Source: Micromonospora sp. Llam0
GTDB taxonomy: Bacteria; Actinomycetota; Actinomycetes; Mycobacteriales; Micromonosporaceae
DNA: 64,000 nucleotides
NCBI RefSeq assembly: GCF_003751085.1
Contig: NZ_RJJY01000001.1
Span: forward strand, 4,774,001-4,838,000
Reading direction: 5' to 3'
Of this stretch, positions 36,623 to 44,821 are shown one piece after another. The position numbers and the translations under genes are program-made. The notes beneath the pieces are model-generated. The model made no database searches. It saw nothing but the letters and a program-made list of their open reading frames with translations, and was not told where the DNA came from. Numbering within the stretch: the first letter of the stretch is position 1; each line of letters opens with the position of its first letter.

Positions 36623-37219
36623 ATGACCACCACCCAGCACACCAGCCACCGGTCGATCGAACGGCCCCTCGAGCGCGCCGAACTCCCCGGCGCGATGCTG
36701 ACCACCACCGCCGCCCGGGCCATGGCCGTGCTGCGGATCTCCACCGGGTTCGTCTTCCTCTGGGCGTTCCTCGACAAGACCTTCGGCTTCGGCTTCGCCA
36801 CCCCGGCCGAGCGGGCCTGGGTCAACGGCGGCTCGCCGACCAAGGGCTTCCTCTCCTCGGTCGAGGTCGGCCCGCTGCAGTCGTTCTTCCACTCGATCGC
36901 CGGCACCTGGTGGGCCGACACCCTGTTCATGGCCGGTCTCGGCGCGATCGGCATCGCCCTGATCGCCGGCATCGGGCTGCGCGTCGCCGCCGCGTCCGGC
37001 GCCCTCATGATGGTGTTCATGTGGCTCGCCGAGTTCCCGCTCGACCGCGTCACCGCCAGCGGCGAACCCGCCCACGCCACCAACCCGCTGATCGACTACC
37101 ACATCGTCTACGCGGTCGTCCTGGTCGTCCTCGCCGCCGCGTACGCCGGCCACACCTGGGGTCTCGGCCGGCTCTGGGCGAAGCTGCCCTTCGTACAGCG
37201 CAACCGCTGGATGATCTGA
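36623..37219 (+). CDS. DoxX-family membrane protein
   Basis: 198 residues with four membrane helices (~33-55, ~95-115, ~115-135, ~158-180). An N-terminal RISTGFVFLWAFLDKTFGFGFATP segment and PLIDYHIVYAVVLVVLAAAY near the end are typical of actinobacterial DoxX proteins related to the small subunit of thiosulfate:quinone oxidoreductase. Other DoxX proteins act with redox enzymes in membrane oxidative-stress complexes. ATG 36623 follows GGAGGCG. Convergent with the Dyp peroxidase gene and separated from it by a very strong terminator; functional linkage to the peroxidase is not shown. Confidence 0.88.
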   Translation: MTTTQHTSHRSIERPLERAELPGAMLTTTAARAMAVLRISTGFVFLWAFLDKTFGFGFATPAERAWVNGGSPTKGFLSSVEVGPLQSFFHSIAGTWWADTLFMAGLGAIGIALIAGIGLRVAAASGALMMVFMWLAEFPLDRVTASGEPAHATNPLIDYHIVYAVVLVVLAAAYAGHTWGLGRLWAKLPFVQRNRWMI

Positions 37220-37234
37220 CCTTCCCTCCCCCCA

Positions 37235-37274
37235 CCGCTGTGCCGGACCGCTCCCCCGCGGTCCGGCACAGCGG
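37235..37274. terminator. Strong bidirectional terminator, DoxX / Dyp peroxidase
   Basis: Perfect 17-bp stem (37235-37251 with 37258-37274) and a 6-nt loop, between the convergent gene ends at 37219 and 37297. The stem length and lack of mismatches make this one of the strongest hairpins in the window. Confidence 0.85.
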
Positions 37275-37296
37275 CGTCTGACGTACCGCCGGCAGG

Positions 37297-38550
37297 TCAT
37301 GCCAGCAGGCTCTCGCCGATCCAGCCACCGGGCCCGCAGCCGGGCGGGATCGCGAACACCGCCGACCCGATCGGGGTCACCCACTCGTTGAGCAGGTCGT
37401 GGTCGGCCAGCCGCTGCTGGATCGGCAGGAACTGGGCGGTGACGTCCGCCTGGTACGCGGCGAAGATCAACCCACTGTCCGGCGTACCGTCGGGACCCGG
37501 CACCCCGTCGTAGTTGTACGGCCGCCGCAGGATCTTGTACCGGTCGTCAGTGATGTGCGCCCGGGTGACGTGCGAGAAGTCCGGCATGATCGGCAGCCCG
37601 ACCTCGTTGACCGCGGTGAAGTCCGGTTCGTCGGTCTCCTTCTCACCGGTCAGCGGTGCCCCGCTGTCCAGCCGCCGCCCGATCACCAGCTCCTTGTCGA
37701 CCCGGCCCAGCTTGTCCCAGGTTTCCATCTCGGTGCGAATCCGGCGCACCACACAGGTGGTGCTGTCGCGCAGCCAGTCCGGACCGTCAGCGACCCAGAC
37801 CGCCGTGTCGAACGCCTCGGTGTCGGGCGTCGGGTTCGCCGTACCGTCGATCTGGCCCATGATGTTGCGCTGGGTGTGTGCCTCGTGTTCGACGCCCCGG
37901 CCCCGGCGGAACCCCTGCTGCACCCAGCGCACCCGGGCGAACGGCCGGGCGTCCTTGATCAGCATCCGTTGCGCGTGGGCCACCGTCAGCGGATCATCGG
38001 CGCAGATCTGCAGCAGCAGGTCGCCACCGGACCACCCAGGTTCCAGCCGGTCGATCGCGAACGCCGGCAGGTCGGCCACCGAGTCCGGCCGGCGGTCCGG
38101 CACCCCGGCCGCCGCGTACAGCCCGGCGCCGAACCCGAACGTCACCGTCAACCGGGCCGGCAGCACCGCCAGCTCCGGCTCGGTGTCGGCCAACGGCGCC
38201 ACGCCCTCGGTCAGCCGGGCCGCGTCGTCGGTGAGCAGCCGCAACAGCCGGCCCAGCGCCGGTCGGTCCGTTCCCGTGTGCAAGGTGAACGCGACGAACG
38301 AGGCGTACGCCTGCGGCGCGGTCGCCACCCCGGCCTGCCGCGCCCCGTGGAACGGCACCGTCTCCGTGCCGAAGTCGACCGGCGGCGGCTCGGCGGCGGC
38401 CGGACCGGGATCGGCCGGTTGCCGGCCACCGGACACCGCCGCGGCGACCGCCGCACCGCTGGCCAACGCTCCGCCGAGCGCGGCGGCACCGCCGGTGAAC
38501 AGCAGACGGCGGTTCACCGCCGGCCGGGCAACGTGTTCCTCAGCAGGCAT
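37297..38550 (-). CDS. Tat-exported Dyp-type heme peroxidase
   Basis: 417 residues with a twin-Arg signal (NRRLLFTGGAAALGGALASG, ~13-32). The Dyp family signature GxxDG appears as GQIDGTANP (~235), with the distal Asp. The proximal heme His is in the PDFSHVTRAHI region (~330). The C-terminus GSAVFAIPPGCGPGGWIGESLLA is typical of EfeB/DtpA A-type enzymes. In Streptomyces lividans DtpA sits beside copper chaperones of the PCuAC type, as here, and takes part in copper-dependent oxidase maturation. EfeB-like iron use is the alternative. It follows the PCuAC gene by 4 bp. Confidence 0.93.
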   Translation of the reverse strand: MPAEEHVARPAVNRRLLFTGGAAALGGALASGAAVAAAVSGGRQPADPGPAAAEPPPVDFGTETVPFHGARQAGVATAPQAYASFVAFTLHTGTDRPALGRLLRLLTDDAARLTEGVAPLADTEPELAVLPARLTVTFGFGAGLYAAAGVPDRRPDSVADLPAFAIDRLEPGWSGGDLLLQICADDPLTVAHAQRMLIKDARPFARVRWVQQGFRRGRGVEHEAHTQRNIMGQIDGTANPTPDTEAFDTAVWVADGPDWLRDSTTCVVRRIRTEMETWDKLGRVDKELVIGRRLDSGAPLTGEKETDEPDFTAVNEVGLPIMPDFSHVTRAHITDDRYKILRRPYNYDGVPGPDGTPDSGLIFAAYQADVTAQFLPIQQRLADHDLLNEWVTPIGSAVFAIPPGCGPGGWIGESLLA

Positions 38551-38554
38551 GCGC

Positions 38555-39130
38555 TCAGCCGTTGTCCATGTCCATGCCCGAGTCCGGGTCGTAGCTCTCC
38601 TCGGCCCCGGCGAAGGGCTTCGCCACCGCGCTGAACTCGTACGTCCCGCCGTCGGCGAACGTCATCGTGAAGGTGATCTCGTCACCGGGCTGCACCGCTT
38701 CGGCGATGTCCATCAGCATGATGTGGTCGCCGCCGGGTTCGAGGGTGTGGCTGCCGCCGGCCGGTACGGTGATCCCACCGCCCTTCTCCCGCATCACCAT
38801 CGCGCCGTCCTGCATCGCCATCTCGTGCAGCTCGATCGGGGAGATCGCGGTCTCGACTGCGGTGACGGTGATGTCGGCGTCGGTGTCGTTGACCAGCACC
38901 CCGAACGCGGCCGTCATGCCCTCGTCGGCGGCTTTCACCCACGGATCCTCGATGACGAGCCCGGCGGTCTGCGTCACCGCCGGGCTGTCCGACGGCGTAG
39001 GCTCGGCGGTCGTCGACGGCCCGTCGCCACCGCAGCCGGCGAGGGCGAGCACGACACCGGCGAAGCCGGACAGCGCCGCGAGCCGCCGTGCCCGCTTCCG
39101 TACCGAACCAGCCTGGACCGCTGTTGACAT
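38555..39130 (-). CDS. PCuAC-family copper chaperone lipoprotein
   Basis: 191 residues, ATG 39130 with GAGGAGA upstream. The lipobox (VLALAGCGG, Cys ~31) predicts a lipid-anchored extracytoplasmic protein. The copper site H-M-x-M...H-x-M is visible as ELHEMAMQDGAMVM and GGDHIMLMD. PCuAC proteins pass Cu(I) to cuproenzymes such as cytochrome oxidase CuA. The Met-rich acidic C-terminus (DSGMDMDNG) could add a weak metal site. Overlapped in function with CopC upstream and the Dyp peroxidase downstream, all on the minus strand. Confidence 0.92.
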   Translation of the reverse strand: MSTAVQAGSVRKRARRLAALSGFAGVVLALAGCGGDGPSTTAEPTPSDSPAVTQTAGLVIEDPWVKAADEGMTAAFGVLVNDTDADITVTAVETAISPIELHEMAMQDGAMVMREKGGGITVPAGGSHTLEPGGDHIMLMDIAEAVQPGDEITFTMTFADGGTYEFSAVAKPFAGAEESYDPDSGMDMDNG

Positions 39131-39196
39131 GCGCGTTCTCCTCACGAGTGGTATCCGAGTAGTCGCGCCGTGATCCACACCAGTTCCGGAAGTGAC

Positions 39197-39832
39197 CTAG
39201 GTCACCCGTCGGCGACGCGCGGCGAAGACCGCCGCCACGGTCGCCCCGACGATCACGAGCACCACCCCGCCGACCAGGTACGGCCACCATCCGAGGCCAC
39301 CCGACGGCTCCTCCGTCTGCGCCTGCCCGGGCTCCGCTGCCGCGCTCCCGGTCGCGGCGGCACTCGCCGTCGCCGCACCGGACGCGGCGGTCAGCGGCGC
39401 GTTCACCGCGAACCGGAACGACCCCTGCACCGGGTGGCCGTCCGCCGACACCACCCGGTACGCCACCGTGTAGACGCCGTCCGGCAACGGCTGCACCGGC
39501 CGCACCACACTCCGCTGCTGGTCCACCACCGGGCCCTCGACCGGCACCTGCGCACCAGCGGCGTCACTGACCACGATCGTGGTGAACTCACCGTTGAGCC
39601 GCTCGGTGAACACCAACTCGATCTCTTCCGGCGCCTGCACCACCCGGGTGTTCTGCCCCGGCTGCGAACTCACCAGCGCGTTGTGCGCCGCCGCTGGCGA
39701 CGCAGGCAGCAGCAGGACGGCAGCCACGACGGCGATCACCACAGCGGGGACGGACGCGGCCACGCCCAGGCCCCGCATGGCGAGGGCGACGCCACGACGA
39801 CCATGTACGGACATCTCGGCTGCTGCCGGCAT
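39197..39832 (-). CDS. CopC-domain copper-binding membrane protein
   Basis: 211 residues, ATG 39832 with GAGGAGG. Signal peptide to ~48 (VLLLPASPAAAHN), whose cleavage exposes an N-terminal His typical for Cu(II) binding by CopC. The beta-barrel domain (~49-150) has FTERLNGEFTTIVV, YTVAYRVVSADGHPVQGSFRF (second copper His). A Ala/Ser/Gly linker and a C-terminal membrane helix (~178-202; WWPYLVGGVVLVIVGATVAAVF) with an Arg-rich tail anchor it. Upstream in the operon of the copper lipoprotein and Dyp peroxidase. Confidence 0.92.
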   Translation of the reverse strand: MPAAAEMSVHGRRGVALAMRGLGVAASVPAVVIAVVAAVLLLPASPAAAHNALVSSQPGQNTRVVQAPEEIELVFTERLNGEFTTIVVSDAAGAQVPVEGPVVDQQRSVVRPVQPLPDGVYTVAYRVVSADGHPVQGSFRFAVNAPLTAASGAATASAAATGSAAAEPGQAQTEEPSGGLGWWPYLVGGVVLVIVGATVAAVFAARRRRVT

Positions 39833-39944
39833 GGACGACCTCCTCGGTCAGGGCTCCTGGTGTTGGCCCGAAATCGATTGAAACACCACCGTGTCGCGAC
39901 GCTCGCCGCTGGTCGGACAGCTTGCCAGCCCGGACAATGATCTG

Positions 39945-40064
39945 ATGCGCCTGGTGTCGTTGCTGCCGTCTGCGACGGAGATCGTCTATGCGCTCGGGCT
40001 GGACGACGATCTCGTCGGGGTGACCTTCGAGTGCGACGAGCCGCCGGCCACCCGCGTCGCCTGA
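39945..40064 (+). pseudogene. BtuF-like ABC solute-binding protein, N-terminal remnant
   Basis: A 39-residue frame reads MRLVSLLPSATEIVYALGL and continues DDDLVGVTFECDEPPATRVA before a TGA at 40062. This matches the start of actinobacterial BtuF-like cobalamin-binding proteins of ~290-300 residues. The rest of the gene is missing: the next recognisable sequence is the catalase promoter. The join lies after PPATRVA. A relic, not a functional gene; nothing else of the transporter is in the window. Confidence 0.75.
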
Positions 40065-40171
40065 TCGGGGATCCAGTGTCGGGCCCGGCTACCGCGCACG
40101 CAGGGCTGGGATTGTCGTTGGCTGGGTATGAGTGCCAGTAGCGCAGATTTCAGCCGACCCGAGGAGAACCC

Positions 40172-41632
40172 GTGACCGACCAGCGACAACGCCCACCGAC
40201 CACCACCGACGCTGGCGTACCGGTCGCCAGCGACGAACACTCGCTCACCGTCGGCCCGAACGGCCCGCTGCTGCTGCAGGACCACTACCTGATCGAGCAG
40301 ATGGCGAACTTCAACCGGGAGCGGATCCCGGAGCGGCAGCCGCACGCCAAGGGTGGCGGCGCGTTCGGCGCGTTCCAGGTGACCAGCGACGTCAGCGCGT
40401 ACACCCGGGCAGCGGTGTTCCAGCCCGGCACCGAGACCGAGGCGATCGTCCGGTTCTCCACCGTCGCCGGGGAACGGGGCAGCCCGGACACCTGGCGCGA
40501 CCCACGCGGCTTCGCCGTCAAGCTGTACACCAGCGCCGGCAACCTGGACATCGTCGGCAACAACACGCCGATCTTCTTCATCAAGGATCCGATGAAGTTC
40601 CAGCATTTCATCCGGTCGCAGAAGCGCCGGGCCGACAACAACCTGCGCGACCACGACATGCAGTGGGACTTCTGGACCCTGTCGCCGGAATCCGCACACC
40701 AGGTCACCTGGCTGATGGGCGACCGGGGCATTCCGCGTACCTGGCGGCACATGAACGGGTACGGCAGCCACACCTACATGTGGATCAACGCGCGGGGCGA
40801 GAAGTTCTGGATCAAGTACCACTTCAAGACCGACCAGGGCATCGAGTTCTTCACCCAGGACGAGGCGGACCAGATGGCGTCGGCCGACACCGACTACCAC
40901 CAGCGGGACCTGTTCGAGCACATCGCCGCCGGACAGTTTCCGTCCTGGACGCTGTACGTGCAGGTGATGCCGTTCGAGCAGGCCCGGACGTACCGGTTCA
41001 ACCCGTTCGACCTGACCAAGGTGTGGCCGCACGGCGACTACCCGCTGCACGAGGTCGGTCGGCTGACCCTGAACCGCAACGTCACCGACTACCACACCGA
41101 GATGGAGCAGGCGGCCTTCGAGCCGAACAACGTGGTACCCGGCACCGGGCTGTCCCCGGACAAGATGCTGCTGGCCCGCGGGTTCAGCTACGCCGACGCG
41201 CACCGCGCCCGGCTCGGCGTCAACTACCGGCAGATCCCGGTCAACTCGCCGAAGGTGCCGGTGCACAGCTACTCCAAGGATGGCGCCATGCGCGTGCGCA
41301 ACGTCACCGACCCGGTGTACGCGCCGAACTCGTACGGCGGACCGCAGGCGCAGCCGAATCTCACCGACGACGGCGGCACCTGGTACGCCGACGGCGAGAT
41401 GGTCCGGGCGGCGTACTCGTCGCACGCCGAGGACGACGACTGGGGGCAGGCCGGCACCATGGTCCGCCAGGTGCTGGACGACGCGGCCCGCGACCGGCTG
41501 GTCGACAACATCGTCGGGCACCTGCTCAACGGGGTGAGCGAGCCGGTGCTGCAGCGTGCCTTCGAGTACTGGCGCAACGTCGACAAGCACCTCGGCGACC
41601 GGGTGGCGGCCGGAGTGCGCGCCAAGCAGTGA
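40172..41632 (+). CDS. katA: Monofunctional heme catalase
   Basis: 486 residues, GTG 40172 with GAGGAGA 7 nt before. Disproportionates hydrogen peroxide in the cytoplasm. Distal His58 (HAKGGGAFG), distal Asn region NTPIFFI, the [24 protein letters not shown] core and the proximal heme-ligand Tyr340 in [14 protein letters not shown] are all present. Length fits clade 3 small-subunit catalases. Alone in its transcription unit, with a strong terminator after it. Peroxide defence fits the nearby redox genes, but no Fur/PerR site was recognised upstream. The symbol denotes the family only. Confidence 0.95.
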   Translation: MTDQRQRPPTTTDAGVPVASDEHSLTVGPNGPLLLQDHYLIEQMANFNRERIPERQPHAKGGGAFGAFQVTSDVSAYTRAAVFQPGTETEAIVRFSTVAGERGSPDTWRDPRGFAVKLYTSAGNLDIVGNNTPIFFIKDPMKFQHFIRSQKRRADNNLRDHDMQWDFWTLSPESAHQVTWLMGDRGIPRTWRHMNGYGSHTYMWINARGEKFWIKYHFKTDQGIEFFTQDEADQMASADTDYHQRDLFEHIAAGQFPSWTLYVQVMPFEQARTYRFNPFDLTKVWPHGDYPLHEVGRLTLNRNVTDYHTEMEQAAFEPNNVVPGTGLSPDKMLLARGFSYADAHRARLGVNYRQIPVNSPKVPVHSYSKDGAMRVRNVTDPVYAPNSYGGPQAQPNLTDDGGTWYADGEMVRAAYSSHAEDDDWGQAGTMVRQVLDDAARDRLVDNIVGHLLNGVSEPVLQRAFEYWRNVDKHLGDRVAAGVRAKQ

Positions 41633-41662
41633 CTCACCGGGCTGCCGGAAGATCGGATGCGG

Positions 41663-41695
41663 TCGACCTGACACGTCCTCGGCGTGTCAGGTCGA
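41663..41695. terminator. Bidirectional terminator after catalase
   Basis: Perfect 13-bp stem (41663-41675 with 41683-41695), 7-nt loop, between convergent ends at 41632 and 41710. Confidence 0.85.
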
Positions 41696-41709
41696 GCAGG
41701 CGCTGTGGA

Positions 41710-42216
41710 TCATCGACGGTTCCGCGACCGGACGCGGTACCGGCGGACGGCGAGCCACAGCCCGCTGACGACGAACATCGCCGCGCTGACCAGCAGCCAA
41801 CGGGTCAGGTACGGCTGCTGGGTCAGGCCGGTCGCGGCGGTGAACGTGCCGCCACCGAGCTGCAGAATGCCGGGCAGGTAGACGACGAACAGCAGCGCCG
41901 ACCCGAGCGCCGGCACCCGGACGTGGTTCACCACGGACAGCCGCGCCGGGCGGCTACCGTTGCCGACATCTGCCCGGGTAGCGGTGAGCAGCGCCCGGTC
42001 GGCGGCCGCGTAGATCGGGAACATGACCAGGTCGTGGATGATCACCGCGGCCACGAACCAGATCAGCATCCGTACGGCGGTCGCCTCACCGGCCAGCCGC
42101 AGCACCACCCAGCCGGCGACCGTGAAACACCCCACCAGCAACAGCAGGTGCCACAGCGGTGCCCCGTAGCCGGCCCGGAACCGGCCGGCCATCAGCTGCG
42201 TGCTCCGGTCACCCAT
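41710..42216 (-). CDS. Small polytopic membrane protein
   Basis: 168 residues from ATG 42216; the longer frame upstream lies inside the oxidoreductase gene and is a shadow. Four membrane helices: ~15-37 (PLWHLLLLVGCFTVAGWVVLRL), ~45-70 (IWFVAAVIIHDLVMFPIYAA), ~98-115 (GSALLFVVYLPGILQL) and ~138-158. The conserved-looking IIHDLVMFP segment within helix 2 suggests a buried polar site. It overlaps the upstream Moco oxidoreductase stop by 8 bp, so translation is coupled, and it probably serves that enzyme. Family not identified. Confidence 0.75.
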   Translation of the reverse strand: MGDRSTQLMAGRFRAGYGAPLWHLLLLVGCFTVAGWVVLRLAGEATAVRMLIWFVAAVIIHDLVMFPIYAAADRALLTATRADVGNGSRPARLSVVNHVRVPALGSALLFVVYLPGILQLGGGTFTAATGLTQQPYLTRWLLVSAAMFVVSGLWLAVRRYRVRSRNRR

Positions 42217-43576
42217 CGCCGTCACCGTCCCCGCTGAACTCGATGGTCGCCACCCATTTGGTGCAGTGCACGCCGGGCAGCGCCGGCACGATGATCCGGG
42301 CCGGGAAGCCGTGGTCGAGGGAGAGGTCGACCCCGTTGACCCGCAACGCCAGCAGCGAGTCCGGGTCCAGCACCTGGTTGGCCTGCAGGGTCGCCCTGTT
42401 GAACAGGCCGCTGCGCTGGATCGAGGTGACCCGGGCCGACGCCGGCTCGGGCACCCCGGCCTCGGCGGCCAGGTCGCGTAGCCGTACCCCGGTCCAGGTC
42501 TGCAGCGTCGACCAGCCCTCCACACAGGCAATCGGTAGCCGCGCGGTGTGCGACGGCATGCCGAGCAGCTGTTCCCGGCTCAGGCTCACCACCCGGCCGT
42601 CGCCGCCGCGCAACTCCAGCCGCCAGCCGTCGCCGTGGTCGGCCGGCCGGATCCCGGCCGCTGCGGCGGTGCGGTTGACCGGAAAGCCGTTCGGCCCGTC
42701 ACCTGCCGGCCGACCACGGGGCAGCAGCAGGGCCAGCCGCCGCCACGGACCGTCCAGGCTCTGCCCGACGGTGAGCACCGCCAGCAGCAGCGACCCGCCG
42801 CCGACCAGGGCGAGCGCTCCCCGGCGGCTGATCGTCGCCGGGGCGGGGCGCGGGGCGACCAGGCCGTCCGGGTCGGGCGGCTCGGGCTGCGTGTCGGCCC
42901 GCGAGGTGCGCAGCGACCGGGACCGCAGCGCGGTGACCATCCGGGGCAGCTTGAGTACGACGTGGACGACGAGCGCGGCGGTGAACACCCACGCCCCGAA
43001 GTAGTGCGCGGTGTAGAAGTCGAACCCGAACAGGTACGCGTACTGCACGTTGAGCACACCGGTGACGGTCTGGAACAGGATCCCGCCGACCAGCAGCAGC
43101 AGGGAGATCCGCTCCAGTGCCTGCGCCGCCGACCGCACCGGCGGCCAGGCGAACAGTTTCGGAATCACCGACCACAGTTTGGCCAGGATCACCGGGATCA
43201 GCGCGATCCCCAACGCCACGTGCAGGCCCTGGCTGACCCGGAACAGCCAGGATGGGCGGGTCGGCCAGTCGAAGTACGGCAGCCGCAGCCAGCCGACGTC
43301 GCGCGGGAACGCCTGCCCGAACTGCGGCCCGTAGGCGATGTAGTCGAGCAGCCCGGTGATCATCACCACCGGCAGGCCGATCAGCAGGACGAGGCCGAGG
43401 ACCGAGGTCAGCCAGGGGCCGCGCAGCGGGCTGCGCCAGCGGCGGGCAACGTCGAACGGGCCGGCGGAGGTGGGACCGGCAGCGGTAGGACCGGCAGAGG
43501 CGGGACCGGCGGAGGCGGGGCCGGCGGAGGCGGGGCCGGAGCCGGGGTCCGGAACCGGATCGGTGGTGGCGGCCAT
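42209..43576 (-). CDS. Membrane-bound molybdopterin-dependent oxidoreductase
   Basis: 455 residues. An Ala/Ser/Gly/Pro-repeat N-terminus (imperfect 5-residue ASAGP repeats) is followed by ~5 membrane helices of a cytochrome b-like domain (~50-215) containing several His (GLHVALGIAL, FDFYTAHYFGAWVF, VVHVVLKL). A twin-Arg-like stretch (SRRGALALVGGG) lies between it and a C-terminal sulfite-oxidase-type Moco domain (~300-450). The Moco ligand Cys is in IACVEGWS. The SUOX-type motif CTKWVATIEF ends the domain. The substrate is unknown. It is a fusion of membrane electron-transfer module and Moco enzyme. Conserved gene neighbourhoods of this enzyme with GT2 and methyltransferase genes are seen here too. 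Confidence 0.88.
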   Translation of the reverse strand: MAATTDPVPDPGSGPASAGPASAGPASAGPTAAGPTSAGPFDVARRWRSPLRGPWLTSVLGLVLLIGLPVVMITGLLDYIAYGPQFGQAFPRDVGWLRLPYFDWPTRPSWLFRVSQGLHVALGIALIPVILAKLWSVIPKLFAWPPVRSAAQALERISLLLLVGGILFQTVTGVLNVQYAYLFGFDFYTAHYFGAWVFTAALVVHVVLKLPRMVTALRSRSLRTSRADTQPEPPDPDGLVAPRPAPATISRRGALALVGGGSLLLAVLTVGQSLDGPWRRLALLLPRGRPAGDGPNGFPVNRTAAAAGIRPADHGDGWRLELRGGDGRVVSLSREQLLGMPSHTARLPIACVEGWSTLQTWTGVRLRDLAAEAGVPEPASARVTSIQRSGLFNRATLQANQVLDPDSLLALRVNGVDLSLDHGFPARIIVPALPGVHCTKWVATIEFSGDGDGDG

Positions 43577-43691
43577 GTACCGGGACGCTAGTTCGCGACG
43601 ACCCGGTCAGGGCCCGGTTCGACGATTACGGAATTCTGACGGCTGGCCGGAACCGGACCGGCGACCCACCGACCGGCCATACCGTGAGCGG

Positions 43692-44780
43692 ATGCGGATA
43701 CTGCTCACCGGCGCGGCCGGGTTCATCGGATCGCACGTCGCCGACCTGCTGGTCGACGAGGGACACGAGGTGGTCGCGCTGGACGCGCTGCTGCCGCAGG
43801 CGCACGGCGACGAGCCACCCGACTGGGTCCGCCGGCACGACCTGGTACGCGGCGACGTCCGCGACGGCGAACTGTTGGACCGGCTGCTGCCCGGCGTCGA
43901 CGTGGTCTGTCACCAGGCGGCGATGGTCGGCCACGGCCTCGACCCGTCGGACGCGCCGGCCTACGCCGGCCACAACGACTACGGCACCGCGGTGCTGCTG
44001 GCCGCGATGCACCGGGCCGGCGTGACCCGGCTGGTGCTGGCCAGTTCGATGGTGGTGTACGGCGAGGGCCGTTACACCTGCGCCGGGCACGGCGTCGTCC
44101 GGCCGGCGCCGCGCCGCCCCGACGACCTGGCCGCCGGCAGGTACGACCCGCGATGCCCACGGTGCGCCGGTGAACTGCGCTGGACACGGGTGCCGGAGGA
44201 CGCGCCGCTGGAGCCGCGCAGCACGTACGCGGCGAGCAAGCTCGCCCAGGAGCATCTGGCGGCGGCGTGGGCGCGGCAGACCGGCGGCGGTGGCTGGGCG
44301 CTGCGCTACCACAACGTCTACGGCCCCCGGATGCCGCGCGACACCCCGTACGCGGGAGTGGCGTCGCTGTTCCGGTCGGCGTTGGCCGCCGGGCGGGCAC
44401 CGCAGGTGCTCGAGGACGGCCGGCAGCAGCGGGACTTCGTCCACGTCACCGACGTCGCCTGGGCGAACCTGCTGGCCATGGTCGCCGACCAGCCGGCCGG
44501 CATGGTGCCGGTGAACGTCTGCTCGGGTGAACCGCACCCGGTCGGTGAGCTGGCCCGGCAGTTGGCGGCGGCGATGGGCGGGCCGGAGCCGGTGATCGTC
44601 GGCGGTGCCCGGCCGGCGGACGTACGGCACGTGGTCGCCGACCCGGGCCGGGCGGCGCAACTGCTCGGCTTCACCGCCCGGGTCGGCTTCGCCGACGGGG
44701 TTACCGCGTTCGCCACCGACCCGCTGCGGGAGCCGGCCGTCCTGCGGCGTGAGCCGGCCGCGCTGCCGGTGCCGGCCTGA
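43692..44780 (+). CDS. NAD-dependent epimerase/dehydratase (dTDP-rhamnose 4-epimerase-like)
   Basis: 362 residues of extended SDR type. NAD-binding TGAAGFIGSHV at 7-17, catalytic YAASK (~180-185). Compared with plain SDR enzymes it has an insertion of ~45 residues after SSMVVYGEGRY with Cys in YTCAGHG and RCPRCAGEL: a zinc-ribbon-like segment that also marks dTDP-L-rhamnose 4-epimerases. Likely acts on a nucleotide-sugar. ATG 43692 has no strong ribosome site but matches the conserved N-terminus; the open frame starts far upstream inside the divergent gene. Lies with glycosyltransferase-type genes, so likely for a glycan or secondary-metabolite sugar. Confidence 0.85.
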   Translation: MRILLTGAAGFIGSHVADLLVDEGHEVVALDALLPQAHGDEPPDWVRRHDLVRGDVRDGELLDRLLPGVDVVCHQAAMVGHGLDPSDAPAYAGHNDYGTAVLLAAMHRAGVTRLVLASSMVVYGEGRYTCAGHGVVRPAPRRPDDLAAGRYDPRCPRCAGELRWTRVPEDAPLEPRSTYAASKLAQEHLAAAWARQTGGGGWALRYHNVYGPRMPRDTPYAGVASLFRSALAAGRAPQVLEDGRQQRDFVHVTDVAWANLLAMVADQPAGMVPVNVCSGEPHPVGELARQLAAAMGGPEPVIVGGARPADVRHVVADPGRAAQLLGFTARVGFADGVTAFATDPLREPAVLRREPAALPVPA

Positions 44781-44821
44781 ACCCAGGCCGGCCACGCCGC
44801 TGGCGCCGGCCCGGGACCCGG

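Noticed and set aside
39986..41674. 562-codon minus-strand frame opposite catalase
   Set aside because: Val/Gly/Arg-rich shadow; catalase on the other strand has all active-site residues.
43475..43545. Short tandem repeats near the Moco enzyme start
   Set aside because: They encode imperfect ASAGP repeats inside the same reading frame; a low-complexity N-terminus, not a mobile or regulatory element.
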